Below, one piece after another: positions 24,499-35,605 of a stretch of DNA of 64,000 nucleotides. This DNA comes from Thuidium tamariscinum (Eukaryota > Streptophyta > Bryopsida > Hypnales > Thuidiaceae), in the NCBI GenBank assembly GCA_947034885.2, contig OX344749.2, positions 8,509,501-8,573,500 on the forward strand. Reading direction: 5' to 3'. The notes under the pieces were generated by a model. That model had not been told where the DNA came from. It did not search any database and saw nothing but the letters and a program-made list of their open reading frames with translations. A program made the position numbers and the translations under genes. Position 1 is the stretch's first letter. Every line of letters begins with the position of its first letter.

Positions 24499-25573
24499 TC
24501 ATTCTATGTGAGTGACGTGGAAATCCCAGTGAAACACACTGTACTCCGACGACACCGGCGCGTCCGGCACCGGAGTCATGATCGCATACCCCGAGTACCC
24601 TCGCAACGCACCTGTCCCTCCAAGAACGACGAGCTCGTAATTTCCAGGTGGAGCTGGCGCCAGAATGTGCCCGGTCACAATGAAGCTGCTGCCGTTGAAC
24701 TTGGAGCCTTCCTTGAACAGGAACTGCAGGATGAGCTGGGAGCCTCGGCCGGTCGCGAAGGTGCCGCCGATGCTGGTGATTACTGTGGTTCCCGTGACCG
24801 AACCCAGGAGGCCGCTGTCGGTGCTGTTGCCGGCTCTCAAGATGTTGTCGAAGACGATGAAGGATCCCCACCCGCTGTCGCTCTTGTTGTATTGGCCGGT
24901 GCCTGCGGCTATGAGGAGGGTCGCGTTGGCACCGAGTGCAATCTCGTGGGTGAAGACCACGAGGTGCAGTTTCTTGTTAGCTGTCGCGGCTGAAAGCACA
25001 TGCATTCAATAGGGAATTAGCACAAGCTTTTGTATGATTTAAACACAACACCAACACCCCAGTTTTACGAATTGACAATCGCCGACCTGCGGCCTGCCCT
25101 GCCTGCAACATTAAGTTTATAACGTACGTAAAATTTGTTGGTTTGACAAATTGCACAAGTTGACTAAACTCGACGTCATAGGCCTGAAATCGATCCAGAG
25201 AATGAGATTGGACTCATTGACGGTATGAAAGGTGAACTGCTGTACGTAGCTCTAAGCACACTTGAAACTAAGTTCGATCTCTAGCTGCTGCGACCTGTGG
25301 AACTCGATAACTGACATATTGAAGCGCATTCTTCTTGCAAGAGTATTGGGATCTAAAACACAAATCGATCAAAGCATGAAATCAAATGCAAGAGCTAATT
25401 AATCAAACCAACTACATATCAACTGCATGAAATGACACAAATTAACGTGAGATCAATCATTTCATTTCATGCTGGAGTTGCAAGGAAGATTAAGTCTTGG
25501 TACCAGTGACAACTCCGTGCAGGCTGCACAGGAGAATGCACAAGGTGTAAAACACCAAAACTCGTGCGGCCAT
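24499..25573 (-). CDS. dirigent-family protein, secreted, two exons
   Basis: Exon 1 is 25573-25504 and exon 2 is 24989-24499; the 514-bp intron has GT...CTTTCAG borders in phase 1. The joined frame is 186 codons, the usual dirigent length. Residues 1-23 (MAARVLVFYTLCILLCSLHG and on) form a clear secretion signal. The mature part starts near ATANKKLHLVVF and shows the family's beta-barrel landmarks in order: THEIALGANATLL, GWGSFIVFDN, LLGSVTGTTV, LQFLFKEGSKFNGS, and near the C-terminus the hallmark VLGGTGALRGYSGYA. Four N-glycosylation sequons are visible (NAT, NKS, NST, NGS). Dirigent proteins act in the cell wall and steer coupling of phenoxy radicals in lignan or lignin-type synthesis; some relatives have other roles, so substrate and stereochemistry cannot be stated. 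The start is the first ATG before the signal peptide. No TATA box was evident. No break or frameshift is seen. Confidence 0.92.
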
Positions 25574-26531
25574 AGTTGCCTACTAACTGCCTTCGAATTG
25601 AATCCGATCGATCAAAATGTATCCTCTCTAGCAAGCTGTGAGGCATGCGCCTGGGGAGTTGGTGAGTTCAGCTTGTGGAGCCGGACACAAGAATGAAAAT
25701 CGAGACAAAGATTGAGATGAGAAGTGGTATGGAGTGAGAGGTCCATTTCAGTTTAAATGAGATCATCGCGCGGGGGAGCTCCTGACCCTGTCGCCCGGGT
25801 TTGTGCGTCATCATTGGCTTAGAAAAATGTATTTCTGAATCATAGGCTGAACTGCTGAAGGATGTTTCTAAGTTTAATAACCAAGTCAAGGGAAGGACGT
25901 CAGTGACTTGACAAAGGTTTGTCCAAGTCAACGAACAGGCTTCAATTCCTGACCCTCCTATGTCGAAGCATTCGGATATCTCCATTTTCAGCCTCCGCCA
26001 CTTGTTTTTAGTTCTTCACGATTTCAATATTGTAATTCCGACCACACGCACAATCGGTGGGGGCCGTGGGTCTCCCCATTTGTTAAAAAATAAATAAATC
26101 GGTGGGGGCCTCTCCTCTCGATATAGCGTTTTAGTCAAAGTGTCGCCCGAATTCTCTGTCGCCTTTTCCATCCATGCAGAAGAAGACTCGCCCACTTGCA
26201 TGCAAGGCTGCGACTCCGACACAACATTATTGCGCACAGCACAGCATCTGTGGCAATTATCTTGGACTGGAGAGGGTTTAGTAAAAAAATATGGTTCTTA
26301 TCAGTCATTCTCTAAATTTTTTATAGCGAGAGCTTCTTTCGCTTACAATTCTAGCTCGAAAAGGTTGACTTTTAGGACACTTCGATGCGAGATTTTCTAA
26401 TTACCCTGACTTGGGTATTGTTGCTTGGTGGTGTGCAAAGTCTACTCTTTCGTGTCTTTTTTGGTTCTAATACTACCGATTCGGAAGAATGCGGTCATCT
26501 TCAATTAGATAATAGGAATGTAACTAAGTCT
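25574..26531. other. upstream flank of the dirigent gene
   Basis: Moderately GC-rich DNA that should contain the dirigent promoter, reading leftward. I could not pick a TATA box. It contains RY-type CATGCA words, including a 12-bp palindrome at 26195-26206. Frames of 73-105 codons on both strands are open but overlap each other and show no family wording. Confidence 0.45.
26195..26206. promoter_or_regulatory. CTTGCATGCAAG palindrome with RY core
   Basis: A perfect 12-bp palindrome containing GCATGC, the core of the RY element that VAL/ABI3-type B3 domains bind. It lies about 620 bp upstream of the dirigent start codon. A further CATGCA is at about 26172. The motif is short enough to occur by chance, so a regulatory role is only a possibility. 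Confidence 0.3.
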
Positions 26532-27102
26532 TTTCATGACTCGAGCAGCATTACATTCTGTAGCAGCCTGTCACACTGCCTCCCAACGGATGAAATGGTG
26601 TGGAATATCCCACACCATTCCATCCAGCACCAATGGTATTCCATATCATTCAGTAACTAAAGTTGTAACTCCAAGAAATGTTAGACGAAATTAGGTGATG
26701 GGGACTTCACCAAGGGGAAGGCAGTCCTTCCATAGGCTACTAAATGTTATGAGAGTGACTGAGATTTTCTGCATAATATGCACCATTAACCCTAGAGCGT
26801 CTGAGATTATGTCCACAATTGACAATTTGGGAAGATTCATTATAAAGTCCTATTTGCAAGAATACTTTTGGGATTGATATACAACCAAAAGTTGTAAATT
26901 CTCAATTTTAGATTCCATCTGTACGATTAGATTCCCCAATGCTTTCACCAATATTATTCTATAAATTCTGAAAGGAAAATTTCAAAATTCCTTCAAAATT
27001 CAATTACAAACAAAATATTGTCATTTTTCAAGTAAAACTTGTTGGAGTGGGTTTGAATTGAGGTTCTCTTCATATGATGATTTTTAAAAAGAAAATTGTT
27101 CT

Positions 27103-28021
27103 TTAACCCCTAAAGGACCAACATGCGTTTTTTGGCCGTATAGAAATTTTGGGCGGGTACGTGTGATTGGAAATTTGAATATTTTGGGCTAAAATTTGAA
27201 TAGAAGGTGGGGGCAAGGAATAACTTCATGTGTACCAAATTTCATGACATTTGGAAATATGAGTCAAAAGTTATGGCCTAACATGTTACTTTTTTTCGTA
27301 ACTGGGTAGTCCGGGCAAATAAAAAAAATCATTTTTTTCAAAAATAAAAATTTTAAACTAGTTTTCTACATTTATATAGAAGTGAAAAGCTTTGAATCAT
27401 TCCATTTCAATCAAAAAGTCAAAAGTTATAACTTTTTTATTTGTTTGCAGGTAGTTATGGATTTTTCCCTATTAAATAAACTTCAAAGTCGTTTATTTCA
27501 CTCAATTTTCAATATTTTTGGAAAAAATAAAACCCTAGGATGTAGATTGATTGTTACACCATTACAACCATTGGGATTGGCATTTTTTAATTCCATAATT
27601 AAATTTTTAACAATTTAGTATTATGAATCATTCTCTATTTCTTTCTACTTACTATTTTTTTCCTATCTGTTGTACAATTCCAAATGATGTGAAAGTTTTT
27701 GAGCATATACCCATCTTATTTAGGAAACTGAATTTAAAGAAGCACCACCATTTTTGACATTTTTTCCTTGAGAAGTGAGCTTTCCCGGTTTTTGGCAAGA
27801 TTGAAAAAATGGTTTTGGTGAATTTGAATGCTTACATTTTTTGATGCACATGGTGAAATTTTCTGAAATTTTTACTACATCTTGTTTAGAAATTATATTA
27901 TAAGATCCTACAATTACATGTGTCAAAAATTGTTTTTTTCAAAAAAATTGATAGTTGTATTAGAAATGGCAGTTTTGGAGCATTTTTGGTGAATACATAG
28001 TCATGGAACTTTAGGGGTTAA
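27103..28021. mobile_element. 919-bp TTAACCCCTAAAG element
   Basis: The ends TTAACCCCTAAAG and CTTTAGGGGTTAA are perfect inverted repeats, flanked by TTCT on both sides (27099-27102 and 28022-28025). The paralogue at 47.5 kb reads through this site without the insertion. The right half matches the partial copy at 22.86-23.28 kb. The interior is AT-rich and has no transposase frame; the open frame at 27382-27618 has no recognised motif. Confidence 0.8.
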
Positions 28022-28157
28022 TTCTATAACCTAATTTTTGCAAATTTGGTTTTGAACTACAATCAATGCAAGTCAACCACTTGACATACTTCCACATTTG
28101 TAATTTAAGAAAATTATGGACTCTAATAATACCAAATCCAACCCTTGGCTAGAATAA

Positions 28158-28899
28158 GGTCATTGCAAGAAACAGTGGTACTATTTTGTTGTCACAATTG
28201 GACATACTCTCTCATTGTCTGCAATAACTCTCAAAGCGCAAGTCGTATAAACATGAAATTTTTATTGAAGATGTATAACTTTATTGTTATCACATCTCTT
28301 ATTTTTTAGAAATTAAAAAAAATCATTTTATATTTAAAAACTATTTTTGTTAATTTGTTACAAGTTGAGGTTTAGGGTTTTTCACTACGTTATGAACCCC
28401 TAAATTTAAATATTTGGAGTTGAAACTTTCATGGTCTAGTTTCATAATAAAAAAAACTCATATCTACCAAAGGAAATTTAAAAATACATTATTTTAAGTC
28501 CTCCACATGAGTACAAACATCATTTCTGTTGCGCACAATTTTTGAACATTGGAGATGGTTCTTGAATTTTTTTTCTGGTGAAATGTCATCAATATCCACT
28601 CTTCCTATATTGAAAATTTTTAGTTTTAAAAAAAAGTACTTCTCTATTTTCTATAAATAAAAATGTGAAATTACAATGACAAAACTACTTTCATGAGATT
28701 CTACACTTTTCTAGTTCACCTACTTAGAAATTTTTTCTATACTTTTCCTTCTTAGGGTACCTTCTTTTTGAATATATATATAACACTTATTTTTAACCTT
28801 TTTAAAATTAATTTTTTTTTAAAGTACTTCCGAAAAAAACAAGAGTATTGTAAAAAATGCTACGCTTTTTGAACGCCGTTTAATTTCTTGCAAAGACCG
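28158..28899. mobile_element. GGTGATTGCAAG-family transposon, 742 bp
   Basis: The ends GGTCATTGCAAGAAACAG and AATTTCTTGCAAAGACC fit the family. It is flanked by GAATAA on both sides (28152-28157 and 28900-28905), a perfect 6-bp target duplication. The paralogue at 47.4 kb runs straight from CCCTTGGATAGAG into CAAAAACTTCATAAAG, the expected empty site. The interior is AT-rich and non-coding. Confidence 0.85.
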
Positions 28900-30389
28900 A
28901 ATAAAAACTTCATAAAGAATTTCTAAAAATTAGGATGACTTCCATCCAAATAGTAATGAGAAAAAAATAATTTCAAATTTGTTCATCGTCTAGAAACTAG
29001 ATGTTGTTGTACTCTAAGGTTAATTAGTAAGAAAATCTAGGTTCTCATTAGGTTATTTAGGAATTTGAAAAGTTAGGGTTGTTCTTATAACCCATCTGAA
29101 AGCATTTATCATTTTATGGAACTTCTCTATAGTTAGTAGCACTCATTTTCATTTTGAAATATGTATTAAAAAGATTGGTTTAATCAGTATGATGTGAGGA
29201 AGTGTTTGCCATAACATTTAGTAGCCCATGGAAGGACTGCCTTCCCCTTGGTGAAGTCCCCATCACCTAATTTTCATCTGACATTTCTTGGAGTTGCAAC
29301 TTTAGTTACTGAATGGCGTGGAATACCATTGGTGTTGGATGGAATGGTGTGGAATATCCCACACCATTTCATCCGTTGGGAGGCAGTGTGACAGTCTACT
29401 ACTGAATGTAATGTGGATTTAGTGCAGTCATGAATTTCACAGCCTAATCGAGAATTGGGAGAGTTTTTTGAATTGAGGTAAGTTAAGGTAGTATGGAATG
29501 GAGAGTAGTGTTTAGTGCAACGGTGCTATTTTGTGAGCTTGTGAGTGTGAGCCTGTGAACATAGAGCAGGGATTCTATGAGTATAGAGCTTAAAAATTTG
29601 AAGAAGCATTATAAAAGTTAATTTTATTCATTAAAATTGATTCCATCTTAAAATTTGAATCAACATTTTTTTATTTCTAATAAATTTTAGTACCTATTAT
29701 TGTGGACCTATTACCGTGGTTATGTTGAAATTGGATGAAGATTCTAATTTTCAATCTTACTTAAAAGTATACATTACAAAAATGAAGAACTCAATTGATA
29801 TGAAAGATGAATAAAGATGGAATTAAGTTAATATAGAGTATTAGTTGATCAATATCCTATAATAATGTAGATTTTTTTTAGGCCTAGGGAAAGGTACTAA
29901 TGATTTTTATTGATGTATTATTATTACAGTTGTTTAGATTTTAGAAAGAAAATTTGTTGATAAAAATCTTTACTACACTAAATTTTATTTTGGTTGATCA
30001 TATCTTGTAGCATTATAAGACTTCTCAAGGCGAATAGGAGGGCATCAATTATTTCCTCTTCATTTTTAAGTCAATGGATTTGTTTAAATTTTAGAAAAAA
30101 ATTTGTTTGTATGATTTCATTATATATGGAAAGAACTTAGTTGCACCAAATTTCATTTTTTTCATGAATATCTTATAGTAGCGTAGGTCTTCTCAAAGGC
30201 TAATGTACGCACCTACAATTTTGTCTTGATGTATCAATAATGGAACTTATTAAGATTTAAAAAAAAAATTTGATTGATAGGGATTATTTTTATAAAGAAT
30301 GAAATTCGTTATACAAGATTATTGATTAGTTGACTCATTATCGTCTTATTCATCCAATGAAGGGATTCATGTCTTTTTTTTTTATCCAA

Positions 30390-30541
30390 CGGTTGTTTAT
30401 TTATCATCTTGAAACAATACTTGTCAAGCTTTGCTAGATTTTTGTGAACACTCTCCTTGGTCTTGCTTCTTAGTACCCCTCGGCTTCGAGAGGAGTCCCA
30501 CAGCTCCGATAAAATTATTATTGCCAAAAAAAAAAAAAAAA
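30390..30541 (+). repeat. segment ending in TTATTATTGCC-A(17)
   Basis: The sequence ends AAAATTATTATTGCC followed by 17 A residues (30525-30541), the kind of end plant LINE or SINE copies leave. Part of it (30441-30507) is the inverted partner of 32095-32168, so it may equally be an internal part of the surrounding MULE-like element. No target duplication was identified. Confidence 0.4.
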
Positions 30542-30639
30542 GTTTTCTTTTTTTCTTTTTTCTTTTTTCTAGATTTCTAATTCAAGTTTCTTCCCAAGAG
30601 ATAAACTTGAAATGATTATCTAGATGCCATCACATTAAA

Positions 30640-31850
30640 CAATATATGAGTTGATTTGGAATCAAAAGACCTAAACTGTTACTATGTAGACATAATTAGT
30701 GGCATTTCTTACAATGCCACTATCAAATATCACATTCTGTATCACTTTGTTGATATAATGGCCTAATTTTATGGATTTTATGAATTAATTCAATGAGATT
30801 ATTCTCAATATGTTTGTTCATTGCTAAACTGTCTTTTATGGTGCTTAGCTATGCTTCCTACTGATCACATGTGATATAGTGGATGTACAGGACTCACCAA
30901 CTGGTAAGCATTGATTAACTAGCTTAAAGTCATTTTAATTAGCCTCCATTTATTTATAAATGGGCATATGGCTTACAACTATTTCATATACTTAATGACA
31001 ATGACTTTGACAGTCTCGCTTCATTACTTGCTAATTTGGGGGCCACAAGAATTAATTCTTTGGCTTGTAAACAAGTTAATCAACCATGTTCAAACATCAA
31101 AATGGTCCCATGGACCTCACAAGTTACAAGAGGATGATAATACTTGGACATTGCAAGTTTTATTTTGCTTAATCTGCTTGCTACTAGTTTGATGTTCACA
31201 GTGTGAAATTTTGACTGAGTGTCAGCTACTAGTTTTATCAGCTGGGATTCAAACTTTTTTACTTCTTCTAGCTGATTCCATAGACTTTTTGGTCCTTGAG
31301 AGAGACCTTGCTACAAACAGAGCTTTCTTACCAAGAAAGGCTTCCTCTCAATCTACTCAAAACAGTCAGGTTTTGCTTTTGTTTCCTATTTTCTTGGCAT
31401 ATGGCTTCATTTGGACTTAGTTAGGCTGTTCTTTTCTAGGATGTTTGATGTGAAAACAATAACAAGTGATTCAGGACTGAAGACACCTCGCATAGGTACC
31501 TTAACATACTAACTTTCTGTTTTGGTGCATAGGTGCAGGTCAGGTCCTAATCCTCATGAAACTTCTTGGTGTACAGGAACAAGGATTTTTCCTACATTCC
31601 TACTAATCCTTAGAAAAAAGATTGTATAGGATGCTGTGGTTATTACTTTAAAAAAAAATTTAGATGCTTTCTTAAGAGCTTTTTATACCACTCTTCTGAG
31701 CCTGTATACATATTCTTTCAAGACTCATGTATTGATTTACATCTCTGATTTACATCTCTGTACTTTTTACTTTGTATGATATATTTCGTATAATATATCA
31801 ATTGTTTCAATAAATTGTTGATTTTATATATGTTACTCACTATTTGGTAA
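30640..31850 (+). other. gene-like texture, possible captured fragment
   Basis: Balanced base composition, two short open frames (30968-31192 and 31211-31420), and then a stretch with TGTAC, TTTGTATGATAT and AATAAATTG words typical of a plant 3' untranslated end (31.68-31.83 kb). The putative peptides match no family I recognise and no clear splice chain could be drawn. It lies wholly inside the 29.5-32.5 kb MULE-like element. Confidence 0.3.
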
Positions 31851-32030
31851 TCCTAGAGCATCTCATGCAATTTTTGATCTGTTGTAGGCAAAAATTTAGA
31901 AGTTACAGAAATGCATGACCAGATTGGAAAAAAATGGCTAAAAAAAACATAGTGTAGTTGAGGTGATTGATTCAGATTGATGCTCTTTGTTAAAAAGAGG
32001 TGTACCAAAAAAGGATTTTTTCCTTTCCGA

Positions 32031-32060
32031 GGGACTCCCCTCGGCGCCGAGGGGAGTCCC
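32031..32060. repeat. 30-bp perfect palindrome
   Basis: GGGACTCCCCTCGGC is followed immediately by its exact reverse complement. Imperfect relatives with CCTCGG-CGAGAGGAGTCC occur at about 30476-30500, and CTTGGTGCCAAGG lies at 32114-32126. A CTCTCGGTACCGAGAG palindrome sits inside another MULE-like element at 52969-52984. The motif therefore seems to belong to the family interior and would form a strong hairpin in single-stranded DNA or RNA. Confidence 0.85.
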
Positions 32061-33048
32061 TTAATTGCGGGGGGGGAAAAGAATTTTTTTTAATTGGAGC
32101 TGTTGGACTCTCCTTGGTGCCAAGGGATATTAAGAAGCAAGACTAAAGAGAGTGTTCACAAAAATCTAAATTTGTGAAATAACCTTGTTTGATTTCAAAA
32201 AAATTATAATTAGTCACTAATTCTTTTTCTTCTTAAAATCTAACAAAGTACAATAAATGGTAAAACAAAGTTATTCAAGGGACCACGGTAATAGGTCCAC
32301 AATAATAGTTCCACGGTAATAGGCACTAAAATTTACCAAAGTTAATCAAATTTGGCCAAAAGTTTTAGATGGTATCTTCAAAAAATTGTATAGGCTTACA
32401 GGCTCATAGGCTCACAAGATCACGCTCACAAGCTCACAAAATAGCAACCCTGGTATTCAGAGCACTAGGTTTTACAGTTTAGAGTAGATTTTGTGGTAAA
32501 TTCTTGGAGTTCCAAATAGTTAGCTGCAACCCTTTTTTTACTTTTTGAAAAAGTACCAAGATGGCGATCACTCCAAATTTGGTGAAGCATTTTATTTCTA
32601 CCTTCATCTGTCTTTAGGACTTAAAAACACTTTTCCATCATATTCAAGCACTTTTTCATCCAAATTTGACAACTTCATCCATATTTTAAAGAGAACTTGA
32701 AAATTTCTAACTAAAAAAGATTACTTTTATCTGGTGAAAAAAAGACATTTATTTTGAAATTGTGCAATTTGGCCCTGGCCCTACGGTGCCAAAAAAAAAA
32801 GGGGTTGATTAGTTGTAACTCCTATTTTGATCTGGGAATCAAGTCTTCCTACCTGTTCGGACATTCTTGAGCCTAAGCCAATCTGTATTGTGGATTGGTG
32901 GAATTGCTCGCGCAGATTTTGTATTGTCGAGTTCATAGAACGAGGGTAGCATAGTGTTACGATTGAAGGTGAATGCCAGGGTTCATTTCACGAGTAGTTT
33001 TGACATTCAACTGAGAATGGTGATATTGTTTTAAACGGCTTTTTAAAT

Positions 33049-33063
33049 GGGTGGGTGGGTGGG
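33049..33063 (+). repeat. GGGT repeat, strong G-quadruplex motif
   Basis: Four GGG runs separated by single T residues on the plus strand. Such one-base-loop G-tracts are among the most stable quadruplex-forming sequences known in vitro. It lies just before a ~350-bp tandem array in otherwise AT-rich DNA. A biological role is not implied. Confidence 0.85.
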
Positions 33064-33081
33064 TAGGCAATTGAATTGGAA

Positions 33082-35060
33082 AAAAATTAGAGGTCACAAG
33101 TTGTCCAACTTCAAATGTCAATATTCTTCATTAGGATGCATTGCAACTATTGGGGAATTTCCAAAAGAAATTGAATGGAGAAAGCATGAAACTTGGGAGA
33201 TTTGCTTGATTGTGACTAATGTGACTAAATAATGCCCCTTAGGGACATTAGTCACATTAGTCCCAGTTTGGTAAATTGGCCACAACTTTTGCATGGGCAA
33301 CTAAAATTTCCTAAATTTTTTTACATGTGCTCGACATTATGTAAGACATCTACTCCCAAAATTTTGGGAGCACTGGACACTTAAAAGAAAATCGCAATTT
33401 TTTTATTGTTTCAACTTACAAACCAAAAATTTAAAAAATTAGAGGTTACTTGTCCAACTTCAAATGTCAATATGCTCCATTAATATGCATTGCAACTATT
33501 GAAAAATTTCTAAAAGGAAATTGAATAGAGAAGGCATGAAACTCGGGAGATTTGTTCAATTGTGACTAATGTAACTAATGCTCTTTAGGGGCATTAGTCA
33601 CATTAGTCACAGTTTAGTAAATTGGCTATAACTTTTGCATGGGGGTGAATGTAAGAAACACTTGTACTATTTGTTGTGTTTTGTCACACCTTAGTTTTTG
33701 GCCATCACTTTTGTGTTCTCGCTCCAAATGACTCAAAATTTATAGGAAACTTACTTATAACTATTATATATCTTTTCTGATTTTGAGAATTATTAAAATA
33801 ATTTACTATTTTTAAATAGCCTCGATAATTTTGCACAATGGATGATTTGGGGTTTTTTAGCACCATTTATCTCTAAAAAAACGACTTTTGAGCTGAAATT
33901 TGGAGAGGATGGTCTCCTAGTGGAATTATAGCTATTGTCTAAAGAAATTTCAAAAATTCTTATTTTTATGTGGTATAGAAGTGTACAAAAAGAGCTTCTT
34001 TCTACATTTTTTTCCAAAGATAATGAAACATTATTTTGGTAAGTTTTTTGGTCAAATCTCATCACCAAAAAGTCTTCTTAAATTGCATGATTTTTAATTT
34101 TTTTTTTAAACATTTTCTTTTACAAACTACAATGTTAAGAGTTGTATTTTCTTCACTGGAACTTTAGACATAGAATTCACATAGAATTCCGGTGAAGAAA
34201 ATCATACTTTTGACATTTTAATTTGTAAAAAATAAAATATTTTTTCTTTAAGGAGAAAAATAATTCATTTAAAAAGACTTTTTGATGATGAGATTTGACC
34301 AAAATTTCACCAAAATAATGTTTCATTACCATTGGAAAAAAATGCGTAAAGAAGCTCTCTTTGTAGACTTCTACACCACATAAAAATAAGCATTTTTGAA
34401 ATTCCTTTGGACAATAGCTATAATTCCACTAGGAGACCATCCTCTCCAAATTTCAGCTCAAAACTTGTTTTTTTGGAGATAAATGGTGCTAAAAAACCCT
34501 AAATCACCCATTGTGAGAATTTATTGGGGTTGTTTAAAAATATTAAATTATTGAAAAATCCTCAAAAATTAGAAAAGGTATATAATAGTTATGAGTAGCT
34601 TTCCTATAAATTTTGAGTCATTTGGAACTCAAACACAAAAGTTATGGCCAAAAAACAAATCAAAAACTAAAGTGTGGCAAATGACAATAAGTGTTTCTTG
34701 CAATCACCTATGGGCAACTAAAATTTTCTAAATATTTTACATATGCTTCACATTATGTAAGATATCTATTTCCAAATTTGGAGGAGCATTAGACACTTTC
34801 AGAATTTTTTTGCTATTTTTTTAATTTTTTAACTTCTTATTAATAAAAAAAATTTGGAGTTGACTTGTTTGGTTTCATTTGTTCATATGCTTATTTAGGA
34901 TTTATTGCAATTTTATAAATGTCTTTGGCTTTTTCTTAAATGAAGAGGTGGAATAGTGGAAGATTTGCTTGATTTTGAATAATGTGACTAATGCCTTAAA
35001 GGAACATCAATTACATTAGTTAAAATGTACAAAGTCTTTGACAATTTTTTAATCAAGGGA
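33082..35060. repeat. three tandem copies of a ~350-bp unit, one interrupted
   Basis: Unit 1 is 33082-33432. Unit 2 is 33433-33643 plus 34715-34848, and unit 3 is about 34849-35060 (incomplete). Shared landmarks are TGTCCAACTTCAAATGTCAA, ATGCATTGCAACTATTG, GGAGATTTG, a GCATTAGTCACATTAG block and TTTTGCATGGGCAACTAAAA. The middle unit is split by the transposon at 33644-34708, and unit 1 preserves the uninterrupted site. Each unit contains the inverted words GACTAATG and CATTAGTC. Confidence 0.8.
33644..34708. mobile_element. GGTGATTGCAAG-family transposon, 1065 bp, near-complete palindrome
   Basis: The ends GGTGAATGTAAGAAACAC and GTGTTTCTTGCAATCACC face each other, and the arms match inward to a centre near 34175, so nearly the whole element is one hairpin. 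The flanks are ATGGG (33639-33643) and ATGGG (34710-34714). Tandem unit 1 (33295-33305) reads GCATGGGCAACT without interruption, giving the empty site. Frames in the two arms mirror each other and are not genes. Confidence 0.9.
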
Positions 35061-35357
35061 TTTACATTATAATATGAGTTTTGTTTGTTGATGTTGAAAA
35101 TATACCATATTGAAGTTTAATTTATTTGGTTTTTTTGAATTGATTTTTTGAAGTTTTGAAGTTTTGAAGTACCTATTTGATGCTTAAAGTAGAGTTTGAA
35201 AAGAATTCTCCAAAAATATGAATTATTAAAAATAGAAATTGGATTGGATTTTATCTAATTTCAAAGTTTTACAAATACTAGATTTTGGTGCCCTGGACAT
35301 TTAGGGGTTAAGATAGGAGAACATAGTAGATTTGTAGATATTTAATTTTATTCAATA

Positions 35358-35595
35358 CAACGATGCTAGTGTATGAGTATGAACATGTGAGCATGTGAGC
35401 TTCTAATATGTATATAAGTAGATATATTACCACCTTTGAAGGTGTTTATTATAAGAATACCTATAATATAGGTACTTATAGTATAAATATATTCTTATTA
35501 TAGAAGGTTTTTATAGTATAAGCACCTATATTATAGGTGTATCATCTTTGAGGCTTATAAGTTGACACTTCTATGCTCACATACTAACAACCATG
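35358..35595. mobile_element. MULE-like MITE, 238 bp
   Basis: The left end CAACGATGCTAGTGTATGAG and the right end GCTCACATACTAACAACCAT-G fit the family. It is flanked by TATTCAATA (35349-35357) and TATTTCAATA (35596-35605), a 9-10 bp duplication with a one-base indel. The interior is a long AT-rich palindrome with TATAATATAGGTA words, like the copies at 16.8 and 55.2 kb. Confidence 0.75.
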
Positions 35596-35605
35596 TATTT
35601 CAATA

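Larger units (their letters stand above)
26532..29437. mobile_element. 2.9-kb element with ~220-bp inverted ends and two nested insertions
   Basis: The arms 26532-26750 and 29207-29437 are reverse complements with few differences; each contains an inner palindrome around GGTGTGGAATATCCCACACC. Two later insertions sit inside: 27103-28021 and 28158-28899. Removing them with their target duplications leaves about 1.24 kb. The inner part of that parent (from about 26785, through 28022-28157, to about 29060) is present without either insertion, in inverted orientation, at 47.27-47.89 kb, which supports the reconstruction. No coding capacity was seen. Confidence 0.8.
29518..32450. mobile_element. 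2.9-kb MULE-like element carrying unrelated DNA
   Basis: The ends CAACGGTGCTATTTTGTGAG and the inverted CTCACAAAATAGCAACC match the GTGAGC-type ends of the MITEs at 35.4, 52.6 and 55.2 kb. Further inward, CTATTATTGTGGACCTATTA (29696-29715) faces TAATAGGTCCACAATAATAG at 32292-32311. A GATTTTTGTGAACACTCTC block at 30441 also faces its complement at about 32150. The middle (30.6-31.9 kb) has a different, more gene-like texture, with a 3'-UTR-like end near 31.7-31.8 kb. I could not match a target duplication. A Pack-MULE that captured host sequence is possible but unproven. Confidence 0.6.

Noticed and set aside
24508..25012. Two long plus-strand ORFs (161 and 115 codons) and a second minus-strand ORF
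   Set aside because: They overlap the dirigent exon in other frames; only the minus-strand 24499-24989 frame has family motifs and splices to a signal peptide.
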